A stretch of DNA of 37,201 nt from Paracoccaceae bacterium (GCA_947461435.1 CANHLE010000024.1:1-37201); one strand, 5' to 3'; positions 8,712-17,915 are shown, numbered from the stretch's first letter. The notes: generated from the letters alone by a model not told the origin. Numbers and translations are program-made.

Positions 8712-9635
8712 ATGGATCTGCGCGACTTTCAATATTTCATCGCCATCGCAGAGACGGGCAGCTTTTCCAAAGCCGCGATGGCGCATACGATTGCCCAATC
8801 GGCGCTAAGTCGGCGCATCCGTGACCTTGAACTTGACCTCGGCGTGCCCCTTTTCTACCGCAACGGGCGCGGGGTGGTCGTGACCGAAGCCGGAGCGACC
8901 TTTCTGGCCCGGGCGCGCAGCATTTTGGCCGATGTGGCGAAGATACGTTCAGAACTGAACGCCAGCCACGCAAGCTTGAAAGGTGTGGTTACCTTAGGCG
9001 TGCCGCCCTCCGTCGGGTTGGTGCTGTTGGCCCCCCTGCTGTCACAGATAAGGAACGACTTTCCGGGAATACAGATGCGTGTCTTGGAAGGCTTCAGCGG
9101 TTATGTTGCGGAATGGCTGGCCAGCGGTCGGGTGGATCTTGCCGTTCTGTACAAAGTGCGCGCGGGCACGTTTCCCGATGCCGAACATCTGCTGTTTGAA
9201 GACATGCACCTCATCTCGTCTCGGCACGCGAGGCCCTTGGGGCAGGGGGCCACGGTGGCGCTGCACGATCTGGCTGGCGAGGATTTGGCCCTGCCAGGCG
9301 CCCCCCATGGGCTGCGAATTCTGGTCGACGAGGCCTGCGCGCGCGCGCAAGTGACCCTTTCTGTTGCGATGGAGTTGGAAACCCTGCCAACCATCCGCGG
9401 CCTCGTGGCCTCGGGCACGATACGCACGATATTGCCCATAACCGCCGTTCAGGCCGAGTTGCAAAATGGCGAACTGGTGGCGCAAAAGATCGTGGGCCCC
9501 GTGATCAGCCGAGAATTGATCTTGGTCCACGCCCCGCAACGTGCGCAAGCCCCGACAACCCGCGCTGTGGTTAAACTGATCCGCGCGCACATCGAACATC
9601 TGCTGGAATCGGGCGCTTGGCTGGGAAGAGTTTAG
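8712..9635 (+). CDS. LysR-type transcriptional regulator
   Basis: A 307-residue LysR-family regulator. The N-terminal winged helix is clear: MDLRDFQYFIAIAETGSFSKAA, then QSALSRRIRDLE and LGVPLFYRNGRGVVVTEAG, followed by a linker helix and an effector domain of two periplasmic-binding-protein-like lobes. The start at 8712 matches the conserved LysR N-terminus; an upstream in-frame ATG at 8667 would add 15 atypical residues. It follows HyuB-1 by 84 bp on the same strand. Its stop overlaps the stop of the convergent AraC-type gene by four bases (9632-9635). It probably controls the 1563-8627 operon in response to a pathway compound; the T-N11-A dyad at 1469-1485 is a possible site. Target is inference. 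Confidence 0.92.
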   Translation: MDLRDFQYFIAIAETGSFSKAAMAHTIAQSALSRRIRDLELDLGVPLFYRNGRGVVVTEAGATFLARARSILADVAKIRSELNASHASLKGVVTLGVPPSVGLVLLAPLLSQIRNDFPGIQMRVLEGFSGYVAEWLASGRVDLAVLYKVRAGTFPDAEHLLFEDMHLISSRHARPLGQGATVALHDLAGEDLALPGAPHGLRILVDEACARAQVTLSVAMELETLPTIRGLVASGTIRTILPITAVQAELQNGELVAQKIVGPVISRELILVHAPQRAQAPTTRAVVKLIRAHIEHLLESGAWLGRV

Positions 9636-10573
9636 CGGACAACCTGGCTGGCGCGGTATCCGCTGGGCGTTTGACCGAACTTGGCCCTGAACAGCCGCGA
9701 AAACTGCGCCTGATCGGAAAAACCAAAGCGATAGGCAACATCAGACATCGGGCCGGGGTTTGACATGGACAGCAGATTGCGCGCAGCGATCAGACGCTCT
9801 TCGCGGATCAACTGCGACACAGTTGCGTTGCCGTCGGCGAAAATCTCATGCAAATATCGTTTGGAAATGCCACAGGCATCAGCCACCAGATCGGGCGACA
9901 GATCCGGGTTTGACAGGTTGCGCCGGATCACTTCCTCAGCGCGTTTAAGGTGGGCCATGCGCACCGCACTTTGCGCCCCGTCCGCTATTTCACCGTTGCG
10001 GTCGATGGCCAACGCCAAAAGCTCAATAAGGTGCCGCCCCAGCACATCGCCCGCCGTGGCATCAGCGGGGGCTTGCACTTGGACTTGTTGGGCCATCGTG
10101 GTGAAAAGTCCGCCCAATCCGCCCCGCCCATCAAAGACTTGGGCGCAATAGCGGTCGGGGCTGCGAAGTTTCTGGGTCAACACGGGCTTGGCGACCTTTA
10201 GAACACACAGATCATTGGCTGCTTCATACGAGAAGCGATAAGGCTCGTCGCCGCGCTCCAAAATAAAGCCGCCCGGATCACAGCGCACTTCGCGTCCCAA
10301 TTGGCGAAAGGTGACGGGGGCGCGGCGCGGAATGGTGATCAGATACTGCTCCTCGCAGGTACCCGCGATGTGGCGTGGGTGCCGTTCGTATTGCACGGCT
10401 TCTGTCTGCAAACGGGACACCGACAGATCGCCCAAGTTTTGGTGTTCCAACTGGCCATCAAACCGCGCCGCGTCGCGAAAGGTCAGTTGCAGCGGAAAAT
10501 AGACATCCGCAATCACGCCATTCCAATGCCCTGCCCGTGCGGCAGGGGGCAGATTGGATGTGCTATGGCGCAT
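9632..10573 (-). CDS. AraC-family transcriptional regulator (FeaR-like)
   Basis: A 313-residue regulator with an N-terminal FeaR/NphR-like ligand-binding domain (STSNLPPAARAGHWNGVI, IPRRAPVTFRQLGRE) and a C-terminal double helix-turn-helix of AraC type (LVADACGISKRYLHEIF and MSDVAYRFGFSDQAQFSRLFRAKFG, ending TPSGYR). The frame is open to 10690, but the FeaR family normally begins just before STSDLPPAER, so ATG 10573 is preferred; ATG 10636 is another option. It is divergent from the HyuB-2 operon starting at 10813 and most likely controls that operon. Its 3' end overlaps the end of LysR by four bases. Relatives usually sense aromatic amines or nitriles; the ligand here is unknown. Confidence 0.88.
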   Translation of the reverse strand: MRHSTSNLPPAARAGHWNGVIADVYFPLQLTFRDAARFDGQLEHQNLGDLSVSRLQTEAVQYERHPRHIAGTCEEQYLITIPRRAPVTFRQLGREVRCDPGGFILERGDEPYRFSYEAANDLCVLKVAKPVLTQKLRSPDRYCAQVFDGRGGLGGLFTTMAQQVQVQAPADATAGDVLGRHLIELLALAIDRNGEIADGAQSAVRMAHLKRAEEVIRRNLSNPDLSPDLVADACGISKRYLHEIFADGNATVSQLIREERLIAARNLLSMSNPGPMSDVAYRFGFSDQAQFSRLFRAKFGQTPSGYRASQVVR

Positions 10574-10760
10574 GACAGTCAAAGCGCTGCCCCCCCTTCG
10601 GGCCAAATAGATCGACCCATGCTTGGGCAAAGCCATGGTCTTTGCAAGGAGATTCGGGCCCCCACGCACTCCGCCATGCGCTAAGTGCACGGGCTGACAA
10701 ATCCTTGTTCCCTCTGGCGCAAGACGCCTGCGATGGAATCGGTCAGGCTACGGTCTGAAC

Positions 10761-10775
10761 GGGCAGATTCTGCCC
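10761..10775. promoter_or_regulatory. Candidate operator, 15-bp perfect palindrome
   Basis: GGGCAGA-T-TCTGCCC is a perfect palindrome in the space between the divergent AraC-type gene and HyuB-2, ending 37 bp before ATG 10813. Its place fits a regulator site for one or both promoters. AraC proteins usually bind direct repeats, so a dimeric regulator such as the GntR protein (20178-21164) is an alternative binder. Confidence 0.4.
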
Positions 10776-10812
10776 CGCACCAAGCCCGACCCTTTGTCAG
10801 AAAGAGCGTCCG

Positions 10813-12567
10813 ATGACTAATTCGAAGGTTGATCCGATTACCCTGTCCGTCGTGCGCGGCGTACTGGAAACCACGCAGCGCGAAATGACCCTGACGTTGG
10901 AGCAAACGGCGCGGTCATCGGTGTTCAATCTGGCGCATGATTATTCAACAGCCTTGTTCAATGCCACGCCTGAGATGATCTTGCAGGGCCAAGATATCCC
11001 GATCCATCTGGGCTCGCTGATCCCTGCAATGAAATCGGTGGCCAAGTATTTTGAAGGCGATATCCACGATGGCGACCTTATCCTTCACAACGACCCGGAA
11101 TACGGCGGGTCGCACATCATTGACACCTGCATGTATTATCCGGTGTTTTATCAAGGTGAATTGGTGTTTTGGACCGTCTGCAAAGGCCATCTGACCGACA
11201 TCGGTGGCCCCGTTCCTGCAGGTTATAACCCCGCCGCCACCGAGATTTTCGCCGAGGGTCTTCGCATTCCGCCATTGAAGCTCTGGGATAGGGGCAAGCC
11301 GCGCAATGATGTCATCAACCTGCTCCTTTCGAACATGCGCGCGCGGCGTGATCAACAGGGCGATTTCAACGCCCTGATCGGCGCTTGCAAGGTGGGCGCG
11401 CGCGCGCTGATTGCGCTGATGGATAAATACGGCAAAGACACCGTGCAAACCTGCATTGCCGAACTTTTGAACATGGCCGAGGCGCATATGCGCAGCCTGA
11501 TCGCCAAGGTGCCTGACGGTACCTATACTGGCACGGCTGTTCTGGAAGATGCAGGCCACGGCTTTGGCGATTTTGACATCACAGCCACGGTCACGATCAC
11601 GGGTGACAGCTGCCACATCGCCATTCAATCGCCGCCCCAAATTCCTTATTTCATCAACAGTTACGAAGGCAACAGCCACTCGGGCGTCTATCTGGGCCTA
11701 ATGATGTTCGCGCAACTGCCGCCGCCCTACAACGAGGGGCTATATCGATGCGTTTCGACCGACATGGGCCCCAAGGGCACCTTGTGCAACGCCAAATCTC
11801 CCGCCCCCCACATGAACTGCACGACCACACCGATGGAAACGCTGACCGACGCCGTGCGTTTGGCCTTTGAACAGGCTGCGCCCGACAAGGTTTCGGCCAG
11901 CTGGGGCCACGCCAATGGATGCAACATCGCCGGCTGGGACAAGCGTCATGACGAAGAATACGTTACGATGGTTCTGGCGTCGATCATCTCGGGTGCAGGG
12001 GCGACGGCCAATCAAGATGGCTGGCATGCTTGCGGGCCGGAATGCTGCTTTGGCGCGCTGACATCGGGCGACATCGAGATGTTGGAACATTCCTATCCGA
12101 TCATCATTCACCGCTATTCCTTGATGGAAGACTCTGGCGGCGCGGGCCGGAACCGCGGCGGGTCTGGCACCTGTTGGGAGGTGGAACCACTGGACTCTCC
12201 CATGACGCTGATCACCTTTGGTGAGGGTCGCCGCATTCCCGCCATGGGGGCCGCTGGCGCGAAATCGGCGATGGTTGCACCCAAGGTTGGATCCTTGGAA
12301 CTGACGCGCAATGGCAAGACGGAAGTGATCACAAACAACGTCATTGAAACCATCCATCCCGGAGAGCGCGCGGCCAACCGCAACCCGGGGGGGGGCGGGT
12401 TTGGTCTGGCTTTCCAGCGCGATATCGCCCGCGTGGTCGATGATGTGCGCAACGGACTTGTCAGCGAGAAGGGCGCCCGTCTCGATTACGGCGTGGTCTT
12501 TGCGAATTTCGCCGACCTCGAGGTGGACCACCAAGCTACCGCCGCCCTTCGCGCCACCGCCGCTTGA
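10813..12567 (+). CDS. hyuB: Hydantoinase/oxoprolinase family protein subunit B (HyuB-2)
   Basis: A 584-residue HyuB-type subunit, paralogous to the protein at 6852-8627. The likely metal ligands fall at the same residue numbers: LILHNDPEYGGSHIID (His101, Asp104) and VCKGHLTDIGGPVPAG (His126, Asp129). The glycine-rich NPGGGGFG occurs near the C-terminus. This copy has the standard NDP motif. It opens the operon that continues with HyuA-2 and the oxoprolinase/biotin genes, and is divergent from the AraC-type regulator. The stop is followed by HyuA-2 after 14 bases. Its sequence differs greatly from HyuB-1 outside the motifs, so the two pairs probably act on different substrates rather than being a recent duplication. 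Confidence 0.9.
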   Translation: MTNSKVDPITLSVVRGVLETTQREMTLTLEQTARSSVFNLAHDYSTALFNATPEMILQGQDIPIHLGSLIPAMKSVAKYFEGDIHDGDLILHNDPEYGGSHIIDTCMYYPVFYQGELVFWTVCKGHLTDIGGPVPAGYNPAATEIFAEGLRIPPLKLWDRGKPRNDVINLLLSNMRARRDQQGDFNALIGACKVGARALIALMDKYGKDTVQTCIAELLNMAEAHMRSLIAKVPDGTYTGTAVLEDAGHGFGDFDITATVTITGDSCHIAIQSPPQIPYFINSYEGNSHSGVYLGLMMFAQLPPPYNEGLYRCVSTDMGPKGTLCNAKSPAPHMNCTTTPMETLTDAVRLAFEQAAPDKVSASWGHANGCNIAGWDKRHDEEYVTMVLASIISGAGATANQDGWHACGPECCFGALTSGDIEMLEHSYPIIIHRYSLMEDSGGAGRNRGGSGTCWEVEPLDSPMTLITFGEGRRIPAMGAAGAKSAMVAPKVGSLELTRNGKTEVITNNVIETIHPGERAANRNPGGGGFGLAFQRDIARVVDDVRNGLVSEKGARLDYGVVFANFADLEVDHQATAALRATAA

Positions 12568-12581
12568 TCAAGGACAAAGCC

Positions 12582-14663
12582 ATGCAAAACCAATATCGTC
12601 TGGGCATTGACGCCGGCGGCACATTCACCGATTTCATCCTTGCCGACCGCAAGGGCGATGTGAGGATCTTCAAGGCCCTATCGACCCCGCAGGATCCCAC
12701 CCTTGCCATCCGCAACGGTCTGAAATTGATCGAGGAAGAAACCGGCATCTCGGCAGGTGAGATCGTCTCGAATGCCGATCTTTGCATCAACGGAACCACG
12801 GTGGGCCTTAATGCACTGATCCAGCACAAGGGCGCGAAAGCCGGTCTTATCGCCACGAAGGGGCATGAGGACAGCATCGAAATTCGTCTGGGCCATAAAG
12901 AAGACGGCTATCGCTATGATCCCGAATATCCACCCGCAACCATGCTGGTCCCACGATATCTGCGGCGCGGCGTCGCCGAGCGGGTGATTTCCACAGGGGC
13001 CGTCCACACCCCGTTGAACGAAGAAGACGTGCGCGAGGCGTGCCGCCATTTCATCCGTGAAGGGGTGGATTCGGTTGCCATCTCGTTTGTCTGGTCGGTG
13101 CTGCACCCCGAACACGAACTGCGCGCGGCCGAGATTGTGCGGGAAATGATGCCAAACGTCCGGCTGACGGTGGGCAGTCAGCTTTACCCACAGGTACGCG
13201 AATACACCCGCACGTCGACAGCCATCGTAAATGCCTATCTTGCCCCGATCCTGACGCGCTACGTCGAGGCGGTGGATGGGTATTTCCGCAGTCTTGGGGC
13301 CAAGAATCCGGTGCGCTATTTCCAATCCAACGGCGGGTTGGCGGTTGGATCTGTTGTGTCGGATCAGTCGGTCTATGCCATCAACTCCGGCCCCGCTTCG
13401 GCCCCGCAGGCGGCGCTCTATATTGCCGAACCCTGGGGGTTGAAAAACATCATCACCGTCGACATGGGCGGTACGTCATTTGACATCACGTTGACGCGGG
13501 ATGGTCGGGCCAATGTCTCGAAAAACATCGACTTTTTGCGCTACCGAATCGGCATTCCGATGATCCAAGTGGAAACGCTGGGTGCGGGCGGCGGATCGAT
13601 CGGCTGGATCGACAGCATGGGCCTGATGCAGATGGGCCCCCAATCGGCCGGCTCTGAACCGGGACCCGCGGCCTATGACCAAGGGGGAACCCAGCCCACA
13701 ACGACGGATGCCAACCTTGTCTTGGGCTATATCAACCCCGATGGTTTGGTTGGCGGGCGTCTGCCATTGCATACACAAAAGGCCCGTGATGCCATCAAGG
13801 CGCGTATCGCGGATCCCTTGGGATTGTCCGTTGAAAAGGCCGCTTATGGCATGTTCAACATCGTCAATAACAACATGGTCAACGCCATTCGCCGCGTGTC
13901 GGTGGAACGCGGATATGATCCTCGCGACTTTGTGCTGAACTGCGCGGGCGGGGCCACGGGCGCGCATATAACGGCACTTGCGCGCGAGATGGGGATCAAG
14001 CGGGTGCTTATCTCAAAACTCGCATCAGGGCTTTGCGCCTATGGGCAGATCATTTCAGACGTCAAGTATAACTACATGGCTCCGGCCCCGATCAGGCTGG
14101 ATGCCGTGGGCGCGGCGCAAAAGCTGGACGGGCTGTTCAACGGTTTGGAAACCAAGGGCGTGGCGGATCTAACCCGCGATGGCTTCACGCAAGACCGCAT
14201 TTCCATTCGCCGCAGTCTGGATATGCGCTACGTCGGTCAAGTTCACGAATGTACGGTGGAAATCGACCCCTTTGCTTTGACAGATGACGTTTTGGTCAAG
14301 TTGATCGAAGCGTTCCACGCCCGCCATGAAGAGCTTTATACCTATTCCGAACGCCAAAGCGTGGTTGAAATCGTCAACGTCGAAAGCGCCATTTGGGGGC
14401 GGGTTGATAGGCCCAATCGCATGATGGTGGCCCCCGGCAAAGGGGCTGCAGCTGCATTGGAAGGCACACGCCCGATGATCTTTGATGCCGGGGCCGTGGC
14501 GCAAGATGTGCCGGTCTATTCGGGCGCGCGGCTTGGGGCGGGTGACAAGATCACAGGACCCGCCGTGATTGAAGAAGTCACAACTACCCTTGTGATCGAA
14601 CCCAATTGGCAGGCAGAGTTGCACGAAAGCGGCGTCTATCTTGTCGACATGATCGGCGCATGA
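12582..14663 (+). CDS. hyuA: Hydantoinase/oxoprolinase family protein subunit A (HyuA-2)
   Basis: A 693-residue ASKHA-fold ATPase subunit. It has GIDAGGTFTDF at the N-terminus (phosphate 1), CINGTTVGLNALIQ, YFQSNGGLA, INSGPASAPQAAL, then DMGGTSFDITLT (phosphate 2), GAGGGSIGWID and SAGSEPGPAAYDQGG. ATG 12582 is chosen because AGGA lies 8 bases upstream and the next residues start the conserved fold; a TTG at 12564 overlapping the HyuB-2 stop is less likely. The family includes acetone and acetophenone carboxylase subunits as well as hydantoinases, and this pair resembles the first one only in general fold, so carboxylation cannot be excluded. A biotin carboxylase lies three genes downstream. 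Confidence 0.88.
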   Translation: MQNQYRLGIDAGGTFTDFILADRKGDVRIFKALSTPQDPTLAIRNGLKLIEEETGISAGEIVSNADLCINGTTVGLNALIQHKGAKAGLIATKGHEDSIEIRLGHKEDGYRYDPEYPPATMLVPRYLRRGVAERVISTGAVHTPLNEEDVREACRHFIREGVDSVAISFVWSVLHPEHELRAAEIVREMMPNVRLTVGSQLYPQVREYTRTSTAIVNAYLAPILTRYVEAVDGYFRSLGAKNPVRYFQSNGGLAVGSVVSDQSVYAINSGPASAPQAALYIAEPWGLKNIITVDMGGTSFDITLTRDGRANVSKNIDFLRYRIGIPMIQVETLGAGGGSIGWIDSMGLMQMGPQSAGSEPGPAAYDQGGTQPTTTDANLVLGYINPDGLVGGRLPLHTQKARDAIKARIADPLGLSVEKAAYGMFNIVNNNMVNAIRRVSVERGYDPRDFVLNCAGGATGAHITALAREMGIKRVLISKLASGLCAYGQIISDVKYNYMAPAPIRLDAVGAAQKLDGLFNGLETKGVADLTRDGFTQDRISIRRSLDMRYVGQVHECTVEIDPFALTDDVLVKLIEAFHARHEELYTYSERQSVVEIVNVESAIWGRVDRPNRMMVAPGKGAAAALEGTRPMIFDAGAVAQDVPVYSGARLGAGDKITGPAVIEEVTTTLVIEPNWQAELHESGVYLVDMIGA

Positions 14664-14679
14664 CGAGCGGGGGGAAAAC

Positions 14680-15408
14680 ATGACTTTGCTGAACTGTGAC
14701 ATGGGCGAAAGCTTTGGTTTGTACCGCATCGGCGACGATGCGGGCCTGATGCCGTTGATCGACGTGGCCAACGTGGCCTGCGGCTTTCATGCGTCAGATT
14801 ACAACCACATGCGATCCACCGTGCAACTGGCCAAGAAGCACGGTGTCAAAGTCGGGGCGCATCCTTCGCTGCCCGACTTGCAGGGCTTTGGCCGGCGCGA
14901 GATGAAGATCGGACGGGAGGAAATGACCAACTGTCTGATCTATCAAATTGGTGCGCTCAAAGGTTTCTTGCAGGCCGAGGGGATGGAACTGAACCATATC
15001 AAACCTCATGGCTCGCTGTACGGCATGGCCGCGCGGATGGAAGATATTGCCCACGCGATCTGCGATGCCGCCGATATCTTCAAAGTGCCGTTGTTTGGCA
15101 TGATCGGCACCTTGCATGAAACCATCTACCCACAGCGCGGCCATATCTTCCTTTCGGAATTTTACGCCGACCTTGACTATAACGATGCCGGCGGGCTGAT
15201 CATCACCCGCGAACACCACGCGACCGATGAGGCCAAGGCAACCGCCGCCTGCCTGCGCGCGATCAAGGAAGGCAAAGTAACAAGTGTCGGCGGGGTTGAC
15301 GTGAATGTGCGAGCCGATACGATCTGCGTGCATTCCGATACACCCAATGCCGTCGCCCTTGCCAAAGCGGTGCGCGGTGCCATCTCTTCCCTTCCCTCCC
15401 AGCGCTGA
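14680..15408 (+). CDS. pxpA: 5-oxoprolinase subunit A, LamB/YcsF family
   Basis: A 242-residue LamB/YcsF protein. With PxpB and PxpC it forms the bacterial ATP-dependent 5-oxoprolinase that opens pyroglutamate to glutamate. Family marks: LNCDMGESFG, DVANVACGFHASD, GVKVGAHPSLPDLQGFGRR, YQIGALKGF, and HIKPHGSLYG. A GGGGGGAAAAC stretch just before ATG 14680 gives a good ribosome site. It is separated from pxpB and pxpC by a biotin carrier and a biotin carboxylase. This arrangement is known in other bacteria and raises the possibility of a biotin-linked reaction instead of plain oxoproline hydrolysis. Confidence 0.92.
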   Translation: MTLLNCDMGESFGLYRIGDDAGLMPLIDVANVACGFHASDYNHMRSTVQLAKKHGVKVGAHPSLPDLQGFGRREMKIGREEMTNCLIYQIGALKGFLQAEGMELNHIKPHGSLYGMAARMEDIAHAICDAADIFKVPLFGMIGTLHETIYPQRGHIFLSEFYADLDYNDAGGLIITREHHATDEAKATAACLRAIKEGKVTSVGGVDVNVRADTICVHSDTPNAVALAKAVRGAISSLPSQR

Positions 15409-15421
15409 AAAGGTCCGACCC

Positions 15422-15658
15422 ATGAGCAAACAAATCCTCTCGCCCTTGCCCGGCACCTTTTACAGCAAGCCCGCTCCCGACCAGCCGCCGTTCAAAACGG
15501 TCGGCGATACGGTTGCCCCGGGCGATGTGATCGGGCTGATCGAAGTGATGAAATCTTTTCACGAAATCGCCGCGGACCAAGCCGGCACCATCACTGCCTT
15601 TATCGCAGATGACGAAGAACCCGTGATGGCAGGCCAAGCGCTGATCGAACTGGCGTAA
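15422..15658 (+). CDS. Stand-alone biotin carboxyl carrier protein
   Basis: A 78-residue biotinyl-domain protein with nothing else attached. The biotinylation motif is IEVMKSF with the target Lys at residue 44, in the hairpin between the two halves of the flattened barrel (SPLPGTFYSKP at the start, GQALIELA at the end). Standard acetyl-CoA carboxylase BCCP (AccB) is about twice as long and has EAMKM, so this is a carrier for a special carboxylase. It lies 13 bp after pxpA and 2 bp before the biotin carboxylase, its obvious partner. Confidence 0.9.
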   Translation: MSKQILSPLPGTFYSKPAPDQPPFKTVGDTVAPGDVIGLIEVMKSFHEIAADQAGTITAFIADDEEPVMAGQALIELA

Positions 15659-15660
15659 CA

Positions 15661-17034
15661 ATGGCCATCAAAAAGCTTTTGATTGCAAACCGGGGCGAAA
15701 TCGCCGTGCGGATCATCCGCGCGGCTCAAGAACTGGGAATTGCCACGGTTCAGGTACATTCGGCGGCCGATGCGGACTCTCTTGCTGTGAAGATGGCGGA
15801 CGAGGCTGTGAATATCGGCCCGCCAATGGCATCAAAATCCTACCTGAACATCGCCAACATCCTGAAAGCCGCCGCCGAGACGGGCGCAGATGCGGTGCAT
15901 CCCGGGTATGGCTTTCTGGCCGAAAACGCTGATTTCGCCGACGCGGTCGAAGCGGCTGGCTTGATCTGGGTTGGCCCCAAAGGCAGCGCCATTCGCGTGA
16001 TGGGAGATAAGGTCGCCGCCCGCGTTGCTGCGCAATCGGCGGGTGTTCCTGTCGTGCCCGGATCAGACGGTCGCATAGATGACCCCGATCAGGCCCGCGC
16101 GCTGGCACTCAAGATCGGCTTTCCGGTGATGATAAAGGCGGCTGCAGGCGGCGGAGGGCGCGGCATTCGAATTGCCCAAGACATCGAAGAGTTCGACCGC
16201 CTTCTTCCCCAAGCCAGCGCCGAGGCGAAGGCGGCCTTTGGCGACGGCGGCCTTTATATGGAAAAAGTCATCGAACGCGCCCGTCATATCGAGGTGCAAA
16301 TCTTGGGCGATGGCACAGACGTGATCCATTGCTTTGAACGCGAATGCTCGCTGCAGCGTCGCCGCCAAAAGGTTTGGGAAGAAGCGCCATCTGCCGCTTT
16401 GCCTCAGGCGATGCGAGAAAAACTCTGCGCCTCAGCCGTGGTCTTGGCCAAGGCAGTGCAGTATCGCGGCGCGGGGACGTTGGAGTATCTGTATGACGAT
16501 GCCTCTGGTGCGTTCTATTTTATCGAGATGAACACCCGAATTCAGGTCGAACACCCGGTGACAGAGATGATCACGGGCATTGACCTTGTTCGCGAAATGC
16601 TGCGCATCGCGGGCGGCCTGCCCCTTCGCTACAGCCAAAATGATGTGCGCCTGACCGGCCATGCGATTGAAGTGCGGATTTGTGCGGAGGACCCTGCGCA
16701 AGGCTTCAAGCCCGGTCCCGGCACGATCTCAACGCTCAAAGTCCCCGGAGGGCCGGGCGTAAGGTTCGATACGATGCTTTATCAGGGTTATACTGTGCCG
16801 CCCTTTTACGACTCTCTTTTGGGCAAGCTGATCGTGTGGGATGAAACACGTGCGCAAGCGATCAGCCGTATGGCCCGCGCCTTGGGCGAGTTAGAGGTGG
16901 GCGGATTGCCCACGACAAAACCTTTGCATCAAGCCCTTGCGCGCGATGCCGAAGTGCAAGCCGGACAGTTCCACACGCGTTGGCTGGAACCTTGGCTGGA
17001 CCAGAATGCAGACAGACTGGGTGAGGAGGCCTGA
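15661..17034 (+). CDS. Biotin carboxylase (AccC-like)
   Basis: A 457-residue ATP-grasp enzyme that carboxylates biotin with bicarbonate and ATP. It shows the complete family pattern: KKLLIANRGEIAVRIIRAA, DAVHPGYGFLAENADF, the ATP-binding glycine loop KAAAGGGGRGIRI, ERECSLQRRRQKV, EMNTRIQVEHPVTEMITG and GHAIEVRICAEDP. The length is standard. It follows the carrier protein by 2 bp and precedes pxpB by 5 bp. No carboxyltransferase of the acetyl-CoA type is present nearby; the PxpB/PxpC-like proteins, which are homologous to parts of urea carboxylase, are the likely carboxyltransferase part. That link is inference from domain homology. Confidence 0.93.
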   Translation: MAIKKLLIANRGEIAVRIIRAAQELGIATVQVHSAADADSLAVKMADEAVNIGPPMASKSYLNIANILKAAAETGADAVHPGYGFLAENADFADAVEAAGLIWVGPKGSAIRVMGDKVAARVAAQSAGVPVVPGSDGRIDDPDQARALALKIGFPVMIKAAAGGGGRGIRIAQDIEEFDRLLPQASAEAKAAFGDGGLYMEKVIERARHIEVQILGDGTDVIHCFERECSLQRRRQKVWEEAPSAALPQAMREKLCASAVVLAKAVQYRGAGTLEYLYDDASGAFYFIEMNTRIQVEHPVTEMITGIDLVREMLRIAGGLPLRYSQNDVRLTGHAIEVRICAEDPAQGFKPGPGTISTLKVPGGPGVRFDTMLYQGYTVPPFYDSLLGKLIVWDETRAQAISRMARALGELEVGGLPTTKPLHQALARDAEVQAGQFHTRWLEPWLDQNADRLGEEA

Positions 17035-17039
17035 ACCCC

Positions 17040-17915
17040 ATGACAACCCGATATACTTTCGGCGGTGACGAACACATCTTTGTGGAATGCAGCGAGGAAA
17101 TGTCGCTTGACGCGTTCTTTAGGGGCATGTCGATCACCAATGCCCTTCGCGACGCCAAGATCAAAGGTGTGACCGAGATTTGCCCGGCCAACGCCTCGTT
17201 TCAAGTGCGCTTCAACCCTGACATCATCGCCCCCGACGAGATGATGCGCCAACTCAAAGCGCTGGAGGCTGTGGCGCAATCGGCCCCGTCGACCCTCAAT
17301 ACCCGCATCATCGAAGTGCCGGTTTATTATAATGACCCATGGACGCATGAAACCGGACAGCGTTTTCGCGAGCGCCACCAAGACCCAAGTTCGACTGACA
17401 TCGAATATACGGCGCGGATCAACAATCTGGATGGGATTGACGGCTTTATCAAAGCCCATTCGGGCGCGCCTTGGTTCGTGTCGATGGTCGGGTTTGTCGC
17501 AGGTCTGCCGTTCCTTTATCAGATGGTCGACCGTGACCGTCAGATTCAGTCGCCCAAATATCTTCGCCCGCGCACCGATACACCGCGTTTGACCGTGGGC
17601 CACGGCGGGTGCTTTGCCTGCATCTATTCGGTTCGGGGTGCGGGTGGATATCAGATGTTCGGCATCACGCCCATGCCGATATACGACCCCAACCAGACCA
17701 CAACTTACCTTCGCGACTTCATGTGCCTGTTCAAGCCGGGTGACATTGTAAAGTGGAAGCCGATCGGCCGTGAGGAATATGACCACACGGTGGCCGAAGT
17801 GGATGCAGGTCGTTGGCAACCCCGCATTGCCCCGGTGACTTTCAGTTTGGAAGCGTTCGCCAAGGACATTGACGGCACCAATGCGCGCGTGATGGAGGCT
17901 CTCAATGGCCATTAA
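17040..17915 (+). CDS. pxpB: 5-oxoprolinase subunit B / allophanate hydrolase subunit 1 family (KipI-like)
   Basis: A 291-residue AHS1/KipI-family protein, a cyclophilin-like fold. Marks: FGGDEHIFVECSEEMSLD at the N-terminus, IIEVPVYYNDPW, GFVAGLPFLYQM and the C-terminal PMPIYDPNQ. It is about 50 residues longer than usual for PxpB, with the extra stretch around residues 95-150 (PWTHETGQRFRERHQ and the following segment). It overlaps pxpC by 11 bp. AHS1 domains also occur inside urea carboxylase next to biotin domains, matching the gene company here. The function could be oxoprolinase or a carboxylase part. Confidence 0.85.
   Translation: MTTRYTFGGDEHIFVECSEEMSLDAFFRGMSITNALRDAKIKGVTEICPANASFQVRFNPDIIAPDEMMRQLKALEAVAQSAPSTLNTRIIEVPVYYNDPWTHETGQRFRERHQDPSSTDIEYTARINNLDGIDGFIKAHSGAPWFVSMVGFVAGLPFLYQMVDRDRQIQSPKYLRPRTDTPRLTVGHGGCFACIYSVRGAGGYQMFGITPMPIYDPNQTTTYLRDFMCLFKPGDIVKWKPIGREEYDHTVAEVDAGRWQPRIAPVTFSLEAFAKDIDGTNARVMEALNGH

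Noticed and set aside
6762-8798. 678-codon open frame on the minus strand opposite HyuB-1
   Set aside because: It is fully antisense to a well-supported gene, has a His- and Arg-rich composition with no known motif, and is typical of GC-rich antisense frames.
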